From Arachis hypogaea (taxonomy: Eukaryota > Streptophyta > Magnoliopsida > Fabales > Fabaceae): 64,000 bases of DNA. The notes under the pieces were generated by a model. The model ran no database searches, was not told where the DNA came from, and saw nothing but the letters and a program-made list of their open reading frames with translations. Of the stretch, positions 1 to 11,724 are shown piece after piece. Every line of letters begins with the position of its first letter. Position 1 is the first letter of the stretch. The stretch spans positions 74,463,772 through 74,527,771 of the forward strand of contig NC_092051.1 of NCBI RefSeq assembly GCF_003086295.3, given 5' to 3'. Made by a program: the position numbers and the translations under genes.

Positions 1-486
1 GTGGCCGAAACCTCCTCCTTCAATTGTCCCATCAATTCTCCTACAAATAAAGGGATGTGATTAATGAAATTGTGGAAAGTGGCGGCAAAATTTAAAAGAA
101 AAGAAAGAGTAACTACTTTTTAAAATTTTTGTTGTTAACTAACTAAGTGCTATTCATGAGTACAAACTAACTGACTAATTGATTGTCCATATATGCAACA
201 TTGGTGACACCAAACTTAGTTTGTGGCCATGTGGTGTAAAAGAAATTGTTCAAGGTTCTAAGAGTAACATGATATGAATTGCATTCATGTTTTCTTAGTA
301 TGCCTTGAACACCAAACTTGTTCTTCACTATGTTTTGCAAAAAGGAAAGATTCAGTCAAGTGTATTTCAAAGTTGATTTGGACTTTATGAAACTTGCATT
401 ATTGACTACTTTTAAAAGCATATAAAACATGGGTTGCCTCCCATGAAGCGCTTCTTTAGCGTCACTAGCTTGACGTTCTGCCTTTG
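1..486 (-). other. E1 3' noncoding region
   Basis: No convincing ORF. It holds a conserved post-coding box at about 424-462 (minus-strand sense AAGCGCTTCATGGGAGGCAA). The same box, as AAGCGCTTGCTGGGAGGCAA, follows the integrase of E5 near 25722, and a variant follows the E2 protease near 16508. Two words of the type AACACCAAACTT or GACACCAAACTT (about 206 and 309) resemble the sequence beside the polypurine tract of E2. Confidence 0.6.
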
Positions 487-879
487 TCAGGGTGGTTGGT
501 AATGCTTTAGATCTTCCCCTCTCACAGTAAATCTATCTCCATTGGCTTCATCAAGAATCTTCACATGTTCTAAGGAGAAAATCCTGTTGATGGTGAAAAC
601 TTTAGGTAGCTGAGATGGGATAGTGGGGAGATAAGGTGGGATAACTGGGCAATAAGCTGAGATCACTTTATCCCCTGGAGAGAAATCCTCTGTAGGGATC
701 TTCTTGTTCCTCCATCCCCTTGGTGCCTTCTTCTTTGTTCCTTTTGATGTTGCTCTGCTCTTTATGGCTTCTTCTTTCAAGGAAATTTTGTTGCTGGTCT
801 CATATGACTGTGGTGGTTTAGGTTCCTCCTGATTTTCCTTGAGCTGTGACAGCTGCTGATTATCTTGTTCATCAACCAA
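487..879 (-). pseudogene. E1 tail ORF, integrase C-terminus-like fragment
   Basis: About 130 codons open on the minus strand. The N-terminal half is Glu/Lys/Gln-rich. The C-terminal half contains FSPGDKVI, which resembles the FxPGDxVL motif at the start of the integrase C-terminal domain (compare FQPGDLVLL in F1 and FEPGQKVLLF in E5), followed by a hydrophobic stretch and a HVKILDEANGDRF segment. It lies one frame away from the protease ORF, consistent with a small indel near 880-895. It may have been a translated extension of the gag-protease polyprotein. Whether it is a true integrase remnant or a chance likeness needs a profile search. Confidence 0.5.
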
Positions 880-895
880 AGGGATTCCCTATGAT

Positions 896-3297
896 TCAAT
901 GCTTGTTTCTTCCACCAGTGCTTTGTCGTGCTCTTTCCTTGGTTCCTTGCTTTCCTGCTGCTTCTTGTGAGGGTTTAAAGACATTGAATGCGAGTTGTTT
1001 GTCATGTATCCTCAATATTAGCTCTCTTCGCTCCACATCTATGAGCGCTCTGGCTGTAGCTAGGAATGGTCTTTCCAATATGATTGGGTGAAGGTGACTC
1101 TCTTCCATTTCCAATATGACAAAGTCTGTAGGAAGGAAGTAGTTCCCAACCTTTACCAACACGTTTTCAACCACTCTTACTGCTTGTTTTTGAGTTTTGT
1201 CAGCTAGCCTAATGACTACGTCTGTGGGCATTAGCTCATTGATCTGCAACTTCTTCATAAGGGATAAAGGCATTAAGTTGATGCTTGCTCCAAGGTCACA
1301 GAGCCCTTTGTCAAACATTGTTTCTCCTATGGCACAGGGGATGTGAAAACTCCCTGGGTCTTTCTTTTTTGTAGGCAACTCTGGTTGAATGAGAGCACTG
1401 CACTCCTTATTCATCACTATTGTCTGCCCTCCCTTGAGTGAGCTTTTCCTGGTCAACAACTCTATCATATACTTAATGTATGAGGGCATTTGTTGGAGAG
1501 CCTTGATGAATGGTATGTTCACATGGAGAGATGCAAATATGTCAAGGAACTTTGAGTATATTCTCTTTTCTACACCATCCTTGAGTCTTTGGGGAAAAGG
1601 TGCATAGAGCCTCAGCAGCTCCTTCTGTGTAATTTTGGTTTCTTGGTGATCCTCTTCCTGTTTCTCTGCTGATGTGTCTCCAGGTTGTTCTAATGGTTTG
1701 TTCGGCTCTTCCTCAGTCCCTTTATCACTTGTAGTGACCATCTTGCAGTCCTCCCATCTTACTTTCTTTGCTTCACCTCTCGGGTTTTTCTCTGTGTCAC
1801 TTGGGAAGCTGTCAGTAGGTTTGGGAATCTTCTTAGAGAGGTTTCCCACTTGAAATTCTAGCATCTGAATGGTGTCTCCCTGGTTTTTGAGATTAGCTCA
1901 CACCTCCTCTTTGAACACCTTGTTATCTTGAATCTCTTTGCATATGCCTTCAAGTAGAGTCTCAATCCTTGATAGTCTGTCCTCGGATGATGGTGAGTTG
2001 GAGTTGGAGTGATGAGAAGGGCCATTCTGGCTTTGGTATGGATGTTGAGGTGTGTTGTTAGGTAGGTGCTGATATGATCTCTGTGTAGAATGTTGGTGAG
2101 CTGCATTGTTGTTGGGGTTGTGACGTCTCTGATCTTGGCCTTGATCTTGTTGGTTTTCCCACCCAAAGTTTGGGTGGTTCCTCCAACCAGGATTGTAAGT
2201 CTTGGAGTATGGATCATGTGCATGTCTTGGTGAGTTTCCAATGTAGTTGGCTTGATCCTGATCACCCTCTGCCTCTGCATTTACTCATTCTTGAGTTGCT
2301 GATGAGGTGGTGATTGCTGCTACTTGGTTCCTCTCCATCTTCTTGGTAAGGTCAGCCAGTTGCTTGGTAATCAGCTTGTTCTGGGCCAGCAGTGCATCCA
2401 CATTGTTTAGCTCCATTATTCCTCTAGTGTTGCCCCTTTCAGAGGCATAGAAGTAGTCATTCTCGGCTACAGTCTCAATGACATCTATGGCTTCTTCAAT
2501 ACTTTTCTTCTTGTTCAGAGATCCCCCGGATGAGTGGTCTATTGCCTTCTTTGATTCATAAGAAAGGCCTTCATAAAAAATGTGTAGCTGTACCCATTCA
2601 TTGAACATATCTGGTGGGCACCTTCTCGTCAGATCCTTAAACCTTTCCCATGCTTCGTAGAGAGTCTCACCATCTTGTTGCCTGAAAGTTTGAACCTCAG
2701 CTCTCAACCTGTTGATTCTTTGAGGAGGATAGAATCTCACGAAGAATTTGTTCACCACATCTTCTCAGGTTGTTAAGCTCTCCTTCGGGAAGGATTCCAG
2801 CCATTTAGATGCTTTGTTCTTGAGTGATAAGGGGAATAGAAGCAGTCTATAGGTGTCAGGATGAACACCATTAGACTTCACAGTATCACAGATCCTCAGG
2901 AAGGTGGTTAGATGTTGATTGGGGTCTTCTTGACACCCTCTCTGAACGAACAGTTGTTCTAAATAAGGGTGATGAGCTGTGGCTTAAGTTCAAAGTTAAT
3001 GGCATGTATGGTTGGCTTTTGGATGCTACTTCCACAGTTTCCTGGGTTTGGATTGATGTAGGATCCCAGAACTCTTCTCTCTTGCCCAGCATGATGCACT
3101 GGGCCTTCTCTGCCATGGTTGTGAGCTTCTTCTTCATGATGGTTCTCCATATTCTCATCCATGTCTGGTTCAAAATACTCTACTTCTTCCTCCGTACCAA
3201 CTACTCTCTTTCCTCTTGCTTCCCTCCTTAATCTAAGGAAGGTCTTCTCAGGTTCAGAATCAAAGGAAGTTGAAGCCCCGCTTCTTCTACCTGTCAT
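896..3297 (-). pseudogene. gag-pro: E1 gag-protease polyprotein, disrupted
   Basis: The gag part starts at an ATG at 3297 (MTGRRSGAST...) and carries a retrotransposon gag domain (residues such as YEAWERFKDLTRRCPPDMFNEW near 2600-2660). A spacer rich in Asn/Gln/His/Pro follows, then an aspartic protease. The protease active site is CDLGASINLMPLS near 1265-1305, and the downstream hydrophobic motif reads IILERPFLATARALID, where family members have LGRPFL. The frame is broken near 2940-2960 by a frameshift and carries TGA stops at about 2768-2770, 2282-2284 and 1897-1899. Gag would coat the RNA and protease would process it; polymerase functions would have to come from another element. Confidence 0.82.
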
Positions 3298-3548
3298 ACA
3301 ACCAACAAGGCAAAAGCAAGAAGGGAGTAGATGCAGAGAGTATTCCTGTTAGAATTGCTGTTAGTGTGAGTGATGCAATATATCAAACAGTTAGTGGGTT
3401 AGTGAACTGAATTGTAAACAACTAAGAAAAGGGTGGGGGAAAAAGAAGAATATAGCTAAACTGAAAGTGAATTACTCAAATGAAATCAAACAAAAAAAAT
3501 GCTCAATCTAGTTATCCACCAATTTAATCATTGTTGATACAAAATCAA

Positions 3549-3566
3549 TCCCCGGCAACAGCGCCA
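3549..3566 (-). promoter_or_regulatory. E1 primer-binding site, tRNA-Asp type
   Basis: Reads TGGCGCTGTTGCCGGGGA on the minus strand, one mismatch from the 3' end complement of plant tRNA-Asp(GTC). It lies six bases inside the 5' LTR end, where minus-strand DNA synthesis would be primed. Confidence 0.9.
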
Positions 3567-3572
3567 TAAACT

Positions 3573-5664
3573 TGATGCACGAAAACTTGTCTCTCAACAA
3601 TTTCCCTCGGCAAGTATACCGAATTGTCATCAAGTAAAAACTCACAATAGAGTGGGGTCGAATCCCACAGGGATTGATTGGTCAATCAACTTTAATTAGA
3701 GGAATGTTCTAGATGAGCTAAGCAGAATTCAATGTGAGAGTTGCAGGAAATTTAATGGCGGGAAAGTAAATAGTAGAAAATGTAAATACTGGAAATAAAA
3801 AGCTGAATGTAAATGGCGGAAAGTAAATTGCAGAATGTTAAATAGGGAATGGGGAATTTAGCAGGAAAGTAAATTGCAGAAATTAAAGAGAATGGGTAAG
3901 ATCAGAAATGGGGGATTCATTGGGCTTAGGAGATGTTGCATTCTCCAGATCAAGTTCATTTTCATCTCTTCCTCAATCAATGCATTCATTGATCTCCTTG
4001 GCAATCTTAAGTGATTGAACTCCAATTCCTTGGTAATTCAATCTCTCAAATCTTGATCAATAGCCAATTCCTTGGTCCAATTGCTCATGAGAAGAGATGA
4101 AGTATGGTCACTGATTATACCACATGTATTTCCAAATCAAAGTGTTGGTAGAATTATATGTCACTATATCTATCCAAACCCCAATTTGGTCCAACATGAG
4201 AAAGTATTTCTAGCATGATCTCTTCATTCCTCTTCCAAGGTTCTGAAGAGATCCAAGTATGAATAGCTTCTTTTCCAAGACAACTACCCAATTGGATGAA
4301 GATTGAAAGCTTTCTAGTAAAATCAAGAGAAAAGAAAGAAGAAGAATAATGAAAACTATTATTGATCCATCAAATTACAACAGAGCTCCCTAACCCAATG
4401 AAAGGGGTTTAGTTGTTCATAGCTCTGGGAATAGAAAACAAAGATGGAGAATGCTTTCTGAAAAGTAAAACTAGAAGTTGCAGAGAAAGTAAAATTATAC
4501 AGAGAGTAGTTCTCCCAATCCAAAAGTTTCTCTCTAGTTCAAAACTACTCCTATATATACTACTCTTCTGATCTTCTAGTTGGCTCTTCAAGTCTTTGGG
4601 TATGGGCCTTTGGATCTAGAGTTTAAAGCAGTTTGGAATCTTCAGTGGGCTCAGCTTTACTTGCAAAGAAAGTGTGAAGTAGGCATGGATTTTAGCTAGG
4701 ATGTTAGTGGTGTTAACATTTAAGTGAAAAAGTGGGTTCGAGGACGTTAGGGACAATCACCTTTTTCACTAACGTTTCTAGCCCAAGATGGTTCACGTTA
4801 ACTTCAACATTAGTGGCACTAACGTGACCACTAACGTTGCCTCTTGATCCTTCGCGAATGTTATTGGGGTTTACTTTTTTCAATAACATTGCGCTTAGCC
4901 CCCTTTTCTCACGTTAGAGTCCATGTTAGTATAACTAACGTGGCTCTTAATGTGGGCATACCTTGGCCTCGAGAGTGTTAGTGACACTTACCTTTGTCAC
5001 TAACGCTCCAAACACCCCTTCTTCCCATGTTAGAGTTCACGTTACTTAGGTTAACGTGACTTCTAACGTGGTAGTGATAAAGGTGAGTGTCACTAACGTT
5101 GGCACTTCTTTGTTCCTTCCACGTTAGAGTTCACGTTAATGTATTTAACGTGACTCTTAACATGGCTAGGTGTGCCCCTTTTTCCAACGTTAGTGCATTC
5201 ACTTTTACCGCTATCGTTTGAGCTTTACTTCTCTTCCACGTTAGCTTCCACGTTAACGTAGTTAACGTGGCAACTAACGTGGGCTATGATGGCTCACAAA
5301 GGCGTTACTGGCGATCACTTTTCTCAATAACGTTGCAAGCTATCCTCCATTCCACATTAATGGTCATGTTAGTTAGACTAACGTGGCTATTAATGTGGCA
5401 TCTTCCTTGCTTCCTTTGTCCTGAAATCAAGCAAATAAAGTGCATCAAAGCTAGGTTCTATCCCATGAGATCATGCATCATTCATTTTATCATTCAATTC
5501 ATGCATAATTCTCATAAAATCATATAAAATTCACAATGTTTGCTTGAATCAAGATGTAAGTGATTATTTACCCAAAACTTGCTTATTTCCTAAGAAAGTG
5601 CATGAAACTACCCTAAAACAATAAAGAAAAGGTCAGTGAAACTGGCCAAAATGTCCTGGCATCA
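3573..5664 (-). repeat. E1 5' LTR (2,092 bp)
   Basis: Plus-strand limits TGATGCAC...GGCATCA give the usual TG...CA ends, set by the PBS on one side and the inferred AAATG duplication on the other. A TATATATAGG box (minus strand, about 4551-4559) is a good promoter candidate. The part upstream of it (4725-5400) is filled with palindromic ACGTTA/TAACGT words. The LTR is longer than those of the other families here (1.4-1.7 kb), apart from L, which has a similar length and similar starting bases. Confidence 0.85.
4725..5400. repeat. Array of ACGTTA / TAACGT palindromic words in E1 LTR
   Basis: Dozens of copies of ACGTTAG and CTAACGTG alternate in both orientations, often as pairs such as CACGTTAGTG or CACGTTAACG. 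There is no fixed period, and the spacers vary between copies. The words are strand-symmetric, so the array reads similarly on both strands. Confidence 0.85.
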
Positions 5665-5669
5665 AAATG

Positions 5670-6199
5670 TTTGGATTAATAGACGGAATCATTCATAATC
5701 AATTCACAACTAATAACAGATAAAATAGTTATAAACAACCACACATAAATACATCACAAGCAGTCAACAACATTCAGTGATCCAGCTTTTATTTAAGTAT
5801 AGACTTTTAGTTAGGATACCCCTAGATATAGCTAGATAATAACTATATACATATATATACATACAACATCCCAGGCCCTGACCTATTCAAGAAGTCCCTA
5901 AGCTGGCACCCAAGCTAGCCTAGACTCTATACTCACCAAGTCCCTCTAAACTACTAAAGCGAGGGAAAGTACGTTCTAAGTCTTCAAAACTCAAGTCAGG
6001 TGGAACGTCATCAAAAGGTGGAACATCATCTACTACTCCTCTGCACGATCAGACATTTCCATTTGACGTTTCTCTGGTACCTCATCAAGTAGCCACATAA
6101 TAGGAGTCTCGTACACTGGAATAGGGTTATAGCTCGCGTACAAACGGGGTGCAGACATTGGCTGGTCTCACAGTATATACATATAATGGAGAACGAGAT
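5670..6199 (-). other. Fragment of an unresolved retroelement, left part
   Basis: Between E1 and solo LTR S1. On the minus strand two short open stretches end near 6034 and 5917. The first contains PIPVYETPIMWLLDEVPEK and ends in two stop codons; the second contains DDVPPFDDVPPDLSFEDLE and ends GLGEYRV-stop. I do not recognise the protein. The codon-like pattern suggests the 3' end of a retroelement gene followed by noncoding sequence toward E1. The same unit should continue at 7743, because S1 interrupts it. Confidence 0.4.
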
Positions 6200-7737
6200 T
6201 GATGAGCGGATATTTTATACGCTTTTTGGGGTTAATTTCATATAGATTTTAGTATGTTTTAGTTGGTTTTCAGTTTATTTTCATTAGTTTCTAGGCAAAA
6301 TCCACATTTCTGGACTTTACTATGAGTTTGTGTGTTTTTCTATAATTTTAGGTATTTTCTGGCTGAAATTGAGGGAGCTGAGCAAAAATCTGATTCAGGC
6401 TGAAAAAGGACTGCTGATGCTGTTGGATTCTGACCTCCCTGCACTCAAAATGGATTTTCTGGAGCTACATGACTCCAAATGGCGTGCTTCCAATTGTGTT
6501 GGAAAGTAGACATCCAGGGCTTTCCATCAATATATAATAGTCCATACTTTGCTCAAGGATAAACGACGTAAACTGGCGTTCAACGCCAGCTCTCTGCCCA
6601 ATTCTGGCGTCCAGCGCCAGAAACAAGTTGCTAGTTGGAGTTCAACGCCAGAAAAGGATCCAAAGCTGGCGTTGAATGCCCAAAACAGCCCCAGGCACGT
6701 GAGAAGCTTTAGTCTCAGCCCCAGCACACACCTAGTGGGCCCCAGAAGTGGATTTCTGCACTATCTGTTATAGTTTACTCATTTTCTGTAAACCTAAGTT
6801 ACTAGTTTAGTATTTAAACAACTTTTAGAGATTTATTTTGTATCTCATGACATTTTTAGATCTGAACTTTGTACTCTTTGACGGCATGAGTCTCTAAACT
6901 CCATTGTTGGGGGTGAGGAGCTCTGCTGTGTCTCGATAAATTAATGCAAGTACTTTTGTTTTCCATTCAAACATGTGTGTTCCTATCTAAGATATCCATT
7001 CGCGCCTAACTATGGAGAAGGTGATGATCAGTGACACTCATCACCTTCCTCAATACACGAACGTGTGTCTGAAAATCACCTCCGTTCCACATCAGATTGA
7101 ATGAATATCTCTTAGATTCCTTAATCAGAATCTCCGTGGTATAAGCTAGATTGATGGCGGCATTCATGAGAATCCGGAAAGTCTAAACCTTGTCTGTGGT
7201 ATTCCGAGTAGGATTCTAGGATTGGATGGCCGTGATGAACTTCAAACTCGCGAGTGCTGGGCGTAGTGACAGACGCAAAAGGATAGTAAATCCTATTCCG
7301 GTACGACTGAGAACCTGCAGATGATTAGCCGTGCGGTGACAGCGCACCTAGACCCTTTTCACTAGAAGGATGGATGGTAGCCATTGACAACGGTGATCCA
7401 CCTACACACAGCTTGCCATAGGAGGACGTGCGTGCGTGAATCAGAAGACAGAGGAAAGCAGAAATTCTGAAGACAAAGCATCTCCAAAACTCCAACATAT
7501 TCTCCATTACTGCATAACAAGTAACCTTTAATCCATGCTCTCTTGTTTATTCACAATTCAACTAATAAATATAATTGACTTCTTGACTGAGAATTGCAAG
7601 ATAACCATAGATTGCTTCAAACCAACAATCTCCGTGGGATTCGACCCTTACTCACGTAAGGTATTACTTGGACGACCCAGTGCACTTGCTGGTTAGTGGT
7701 ATGAGTGTGAAGAGTGTGATTCACAATTCGTGCACCA
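6200..7737 (+). mobile_element. S1: solo LTR of the E2/K family
   Basis: Starts TGATGAGCGG and ends GTGCACCA, the same ends as the K LTR, and is bordered by perfect 5-bp duplications GAGAT (6195-6199 and 7738-7742). No PBS follows and no PPT precedes, so the internal region was lost, most simply by LTR-LTR recombination. It contains a short CTGGCGTT/AACGCCAG array at about 6570-6690. The TATA region is decayed (TATTTAAAC, about 6810) compared with K. Confidence 0.93.
6570..6690. repeat. CTGGCGTT/AACGCCAG palindrome array in S1
   Basis: Four to five half-sites of the family word, for example CTGGCGTTCAACGCCAG and the variant CTGGCGTCCAGCGCCAG, which keeps pairing because both arms changed. 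Confidence 0.85.
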
Positions 7738-7742
7738 GAGAT

Positions 7743-10700
7743 TCACCCTAGACTCAGAAGACTATCTAGAGCGGAGTCCTCTTTGCAGAACCATCATCAA
7801 TGAACTACGGTAAGGTACTCTTACTTCCATCTGAAGGGGGAAGGGAGAGAGAAGGGGTAAGAACAGGGGAGTTCTTAGTAGGGTCGGGGTTATTAGTTAA
7901 GTTTATTAATTCTGTGTTGTTTGGCAGACGAATAACAGAATATAGAGAAGTAGTAAACAGAAGATAGATAAATAGAGAAAATAGAGAAAACAAAAAGCAA
8001 AACACAAACAAAAGAATACAAGTAAACAAAACACAGACATAGAGAATAGAATGAAAACAAAGAAGGCATACATTCAAACAACAATCATAACAGAGGAAAT
8101 GCACAACAAATATGATACATGTCTAGCCCTAGTGCAGTTAATGAGCTCATCTATCAGTTACATACCCGCTCCCGACGTTACCCAGCAACCTCTGTCTGGA
8201 TGAGGCTTTTCTGTTGGCAATATCCACTGCAAGAAACCTTTGTCTTGCAGGGTATCCACTGCAAGCAACCTTTGTCTTGCAGGGCGGCACTTATTAGCCG
8301 ATATACGCCCAACAGACTCACTGTAAGCAACCTCTGTCTTACAGGAGCAACAACATACTCACAGTAAGCAACCTCTGTCTTATAGGAGCAACAACACACT
8401 CACTGTAAGCAACCTCTGTCTTACAGGACCACACTCATCTCAATACCTCTGTAAGCAACCTCTGTCTTACAACAAAGCAGTATAGCAAGGTATCCCAGGA
8501 AAGCGTTCTCAGTGGTCGTACCACCATCTATCTGACTACCTCTCTGTAGCAGATTCTTACCTAATCATTCTCATTATTATCATTCATTAACATTCTCATT
8601 ATTCATCATCACTTTCACATTCTTATGCAGTACCTCTTTCTTTCTCTGTTCAATCATGCTATACAAACTCTACAGCTTTTACTTTTACAACATCTTAAGT
8701 CAAACCATTTCTCTTTATCACATTACTCTTTTCTCTTTGTCTTTTTACTTTCCTCTAATTACTCTTTTCTCTGTATCCCTTTATTCTTCTCTGGTTACTA
8801 TGTTCTTTGTGTTTCTTTACTCTGCTTTGATTTCTCTGCTTAACATATTTATTTAAAGCTTATGTAAATTTCGGTATGAATAGTTAGTCTATTCCAGGTA
8901 TAGGTTCATTAAGTCTATACTGAAACAGTTTAACTTTTCATATTATACCTAACCCTAGTTGGAACTCAAGAACTAACTATGTTGCCCTAGTTCGTTCACT
9001 AATCTCTGTCTATTTTTCTGTCATTAAAAGTTTACAGACTTTTTCTTCGACTTTTATCTTTTCTTCAAATTTTTATCTTTCTTTTATCTTTTCCTCACTA
9101 ATGTGTTCCTACCACTCCCTAAGTGTTTTATGAAAGTAATTATATGATTCTGCGCTTAAAGTTGTCTTTCCAAAGCTTTTACAGAAAATTGCCTTTTTTG
9201 TGTTATTTTATTATTTTTATTAAAATATTATTTTTAATTAAATATTATTATTTAATATTTTATTATTATTTATTATTTTATCATTAATTTTCGAAAATTA
9301 CCTTGCCTTTACCTTTTAACCTTTAAAATTCACTTTTTACCACCCGTAACTTTTAATATTTCTACTTTAACCACCCTAACTTTCAGAAATTACCAAATAA
9401 CCCCTCAAACACCAAAATAATTAATTCCTTGCCCTTTTTAAGATCTAAAAGGTGTTCTTCAATATTCTTCATCACACTCAAAGTGTTCTTCATGTTCTTC
9501 ATAAATTCTTCAGATTCTTTCTCTGTTTTTACCCGTTTTTCAGTCTTTTCAACAACCGATTTTTACCAAAATTCAAAATAAATTCCCAGCCACTAAAATC
9601 CCATCTTTTGTACATTATTTTAACACAAATTGAACCCCAATTTAGGGCCTAGGGTTTCGTTTTCCAGCAGCCATGAAGAACATAAGTTCAAAGTTGAATA
9701 TCATCAAATTTCATCAAATTTTCACCAAAATTTCAACAAGAATCACTCATATAAACCATCAATTTCAAGCACATCCAAACCATATCATAATCACACAACT
9801 CAAACACAATCAATCAAGATTAAATTCGTCAAACCCTACCTGGTTTTGCTGCTCCTAATTCGGTTAGACTTTCAGGTGGTCCTTAAGCACTTTTTCCTCC
9901 GAAATCACATCAAGAACAACTTTAAATTCAAAAACCCTCAACTAACCATATCTCACTCAGCACATTAGGACGTGATTTCTAACCTTAGACTTGCTGGAAA
10001 GTCACGTTTCTTGGCCCTCAAGTCAAGTTAAGCATGATTCCTAAGGAAGAACATCAAGAAAACACATGTTTAAGCATGTTTCCTTGAAACTGAATCAAAA
10101 GAGAGATGGTGCAGCCAACTCACCTTGATTCCAGCCTTGATAAGTCATATGATTATGTAGAGAAAGAATCGAGGATCATTTTGGTTGGATTGGAATTTTG
10201 ATTTGAGTTTTAGTTCAGCAGAAATCAAGCTTTGAAGATTTGGAACTAAGAACTTTTCTCTCTTTTTCTCTCTTGAGAATTTCGGCTACAAGGTGAAAAT
10301 GAACCAGCCTTGGGGGTTTTGGGGGTGTAGGGTGAGTTTTGATTGGTTGGCTTGAAGGTGGATTAAAATAATATTAAAATATCTCAAGTGTATAACTACT
10401 AAAACTAGGTGTATCGGAACACTTGTAAAAACATCTCTAAAACTTCTTTTCTGAGCTACTATCATGAATGACAATAGTATCATATTTAATATGAGAATAA
10501 ATCATGTATGATGAGGCATTATCATTGCTAAAGTCATCAGAGAGTGCTGGTGCTAAGCTGCACCAGTAAACTGTGAATCCGGTTAAACCGATTTCTTTGT
10601 TTTTAACTAAAACAGACTAGGTAACCTTATAATATCATTCAAGCATATTCTAATACTAATATAATGATAATTTTATACTATTATCTTTCTTCTTTCATGA

Positions 10701-10958
10701 ATCAAGTCCGGATCGTCAAACTGAGACTATTTACGAAAAAGAGAATCAAAACTCTTAACCGATACGGTTCAAAAGCTGGGTTTTTCGTGACTATGTTATC
10801 GAGCGTGCCTCAGAAAAGGTTCTATCTAAAAGATGACATAATGACAATGAGGATTGAGATACTTGATGATATATCAGAGGTTCTCCTCTTACTGATCTTT
10901 TGGAGGATTTCATGCCTTCAGAAAAGATCTCGCATACTTGAAAATCAGGGTTGTTACA
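7743..10958 (-). mobile_element. Unresolved LTR-type fragment ending TGTTACA
   Basis: On the minus strand this begins TGTAACAACCC, a start typical of Del/Tekay-type LTRs. The other end was not found, so length and type are uncertain. Content: an A/T-rich stretch with a purine-rich segment (7836-7870); a hairpin array (8227-8472); a C/T-rich run to about 9600; then about 1.3 kb of moderately A/T-rich sequence without a believable ORF. It is probably inserted in E3, because E3-like sequence resumes at 10959. No duplicated flank could be confirmed. Confidence 0.45.
8227..8472. repeat. Six-copy array of CTGTAAG-N10-CTTACAG hairpins
   Basis: Copies at 8227-8250, 8259-8282, 8321-8344, 8362-8385, 8403-8426 and 8449-8472 each have 7-base inverted arms around a 10-base loop close to CAACCTCTGT. 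The first two copies have arms CTGCAAG/CTTGCAG, changed on both sides so pairing is kept. Copies 4 and 6 have arm mismatches. Confidence 0.9.
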
Positions 10959-11014
10959 CATCTCACACTCTTGGTACAAAAACCAGAGAGTTGTGCCAAA
11001 GTTGTGCATATTCT

Positions 11015-11165
11015 GTGCCCGCGACCTGATGCGCAAGCGTACATGACGTGTCCGCGTCGGTCGCCAACTTCACATCTACGCGTATGCGTGCTATGTGCGT
11101 CCGCGTCGCCTGTCTCGCCTGCCCACCCACGCACACGCGTGCGTGACGCGTACGCGTCGCCCTCC
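11015..11165. repeat. CGCG-word array in E3 3' region
   Basis: Repeated words such as GACGCGTACGCGTC and TGCGCAAGCGTAC in a G/C-rich island within A/T-rich DNA. It occupies the same place as the arrays of F1 (36335-36825) and G (47165-47712). Confidence 0.8.
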
Positions 11166-11724
11166 GTGCCCTGTTTTTCCCCTGTTCTGCCCAATTTTCT
11201 TTTTCCCTTCTTCTCTTCTTTTCCTTCTAGTTTCTTCCTCTTTCTTTCTTCTTCTTTCTTCCTTTCTTACTTTCTTTTCAAAATTTTCACTCTTTATTTT
11301 TCTTATTTTCATCTTCTTTTTTATGTTGCATTTGCATATTATCATTCATTGCATTTTAATTCTATTTTTATAGCTTATTCTTATTTTATTTTATAAGTTT
11401 CTTATTTTAATAATGGTGTTGGATTATTATATTCAATTTTTGAGAATTTCTTGGTTAATCTTGATGCTTTGGGACTTGTTTGGCATTAATTGTAATATTT
11501 ACTCTACAGATAAGATTGGTGCTTTAGTTCTTCCTAACTCATGATCTCTTATTTTTATACCTCATCATCATTGAGTTAGGATGGGACCAAATGCTCTCAT
11601 GCTTATTAATAATCTTGTTTGTGTCAATTATTGATTAAGCTTGATGCAACATGCTCTTCATGTCATTTGCCTATGCTTTGACTTCACTCTTGCATCAAGT
11701 GTTAGTTAATATGCCTTAGCTTAT

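Larger units (their letters stand above)
1..5664 (-). mobile_element. E1: non-autonomous gag-protease LTR retrotransposon (Athila-like), 3' end outside window
   Basis: On the minus strand the order is 5' LTR (3573-5664), PBS (3549-3566), gag-protease (896-3297), a short integrase-like tail (487-879), then 3' noncoding sequence to the window edge. Reverse transcriptase, RNase H and the integrase catalytic core are absent: protease is followed within about 20 bases by the tail. AAATG at 5665-5669 is the expected right target-site duplication; its partner lies outside the window. The 3' LTR is not seen. Family assignment to Athila-type Ty3/gypsy rests on the tRNA-Asp PBS and the DLGASINLMP protease signature. 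Confidence 0.85.

Noticed and set aside
8190..8480. CRISPR-like regular array
   Set aside because: Only six units with uneven spacing, repeats are hairpins with short similar spacers, no cas genes, and a plant context.
7830..10963. CATC(T) flanks as a duplication defining an LTR of about 3.1 kb
   Set aside because: CATCT follows TGTTACA at 10958, but the left CATC at 7837 does not give the same five bases in register, so the boundary is not proven.
10938..11396. 152-codon plus-strand ORF across the CGCG array
   Set aside because: Low-complexity Ser/Phe/Arg translation of the array and a C/T run; overlapping ORFs of similar size occur on both strands.
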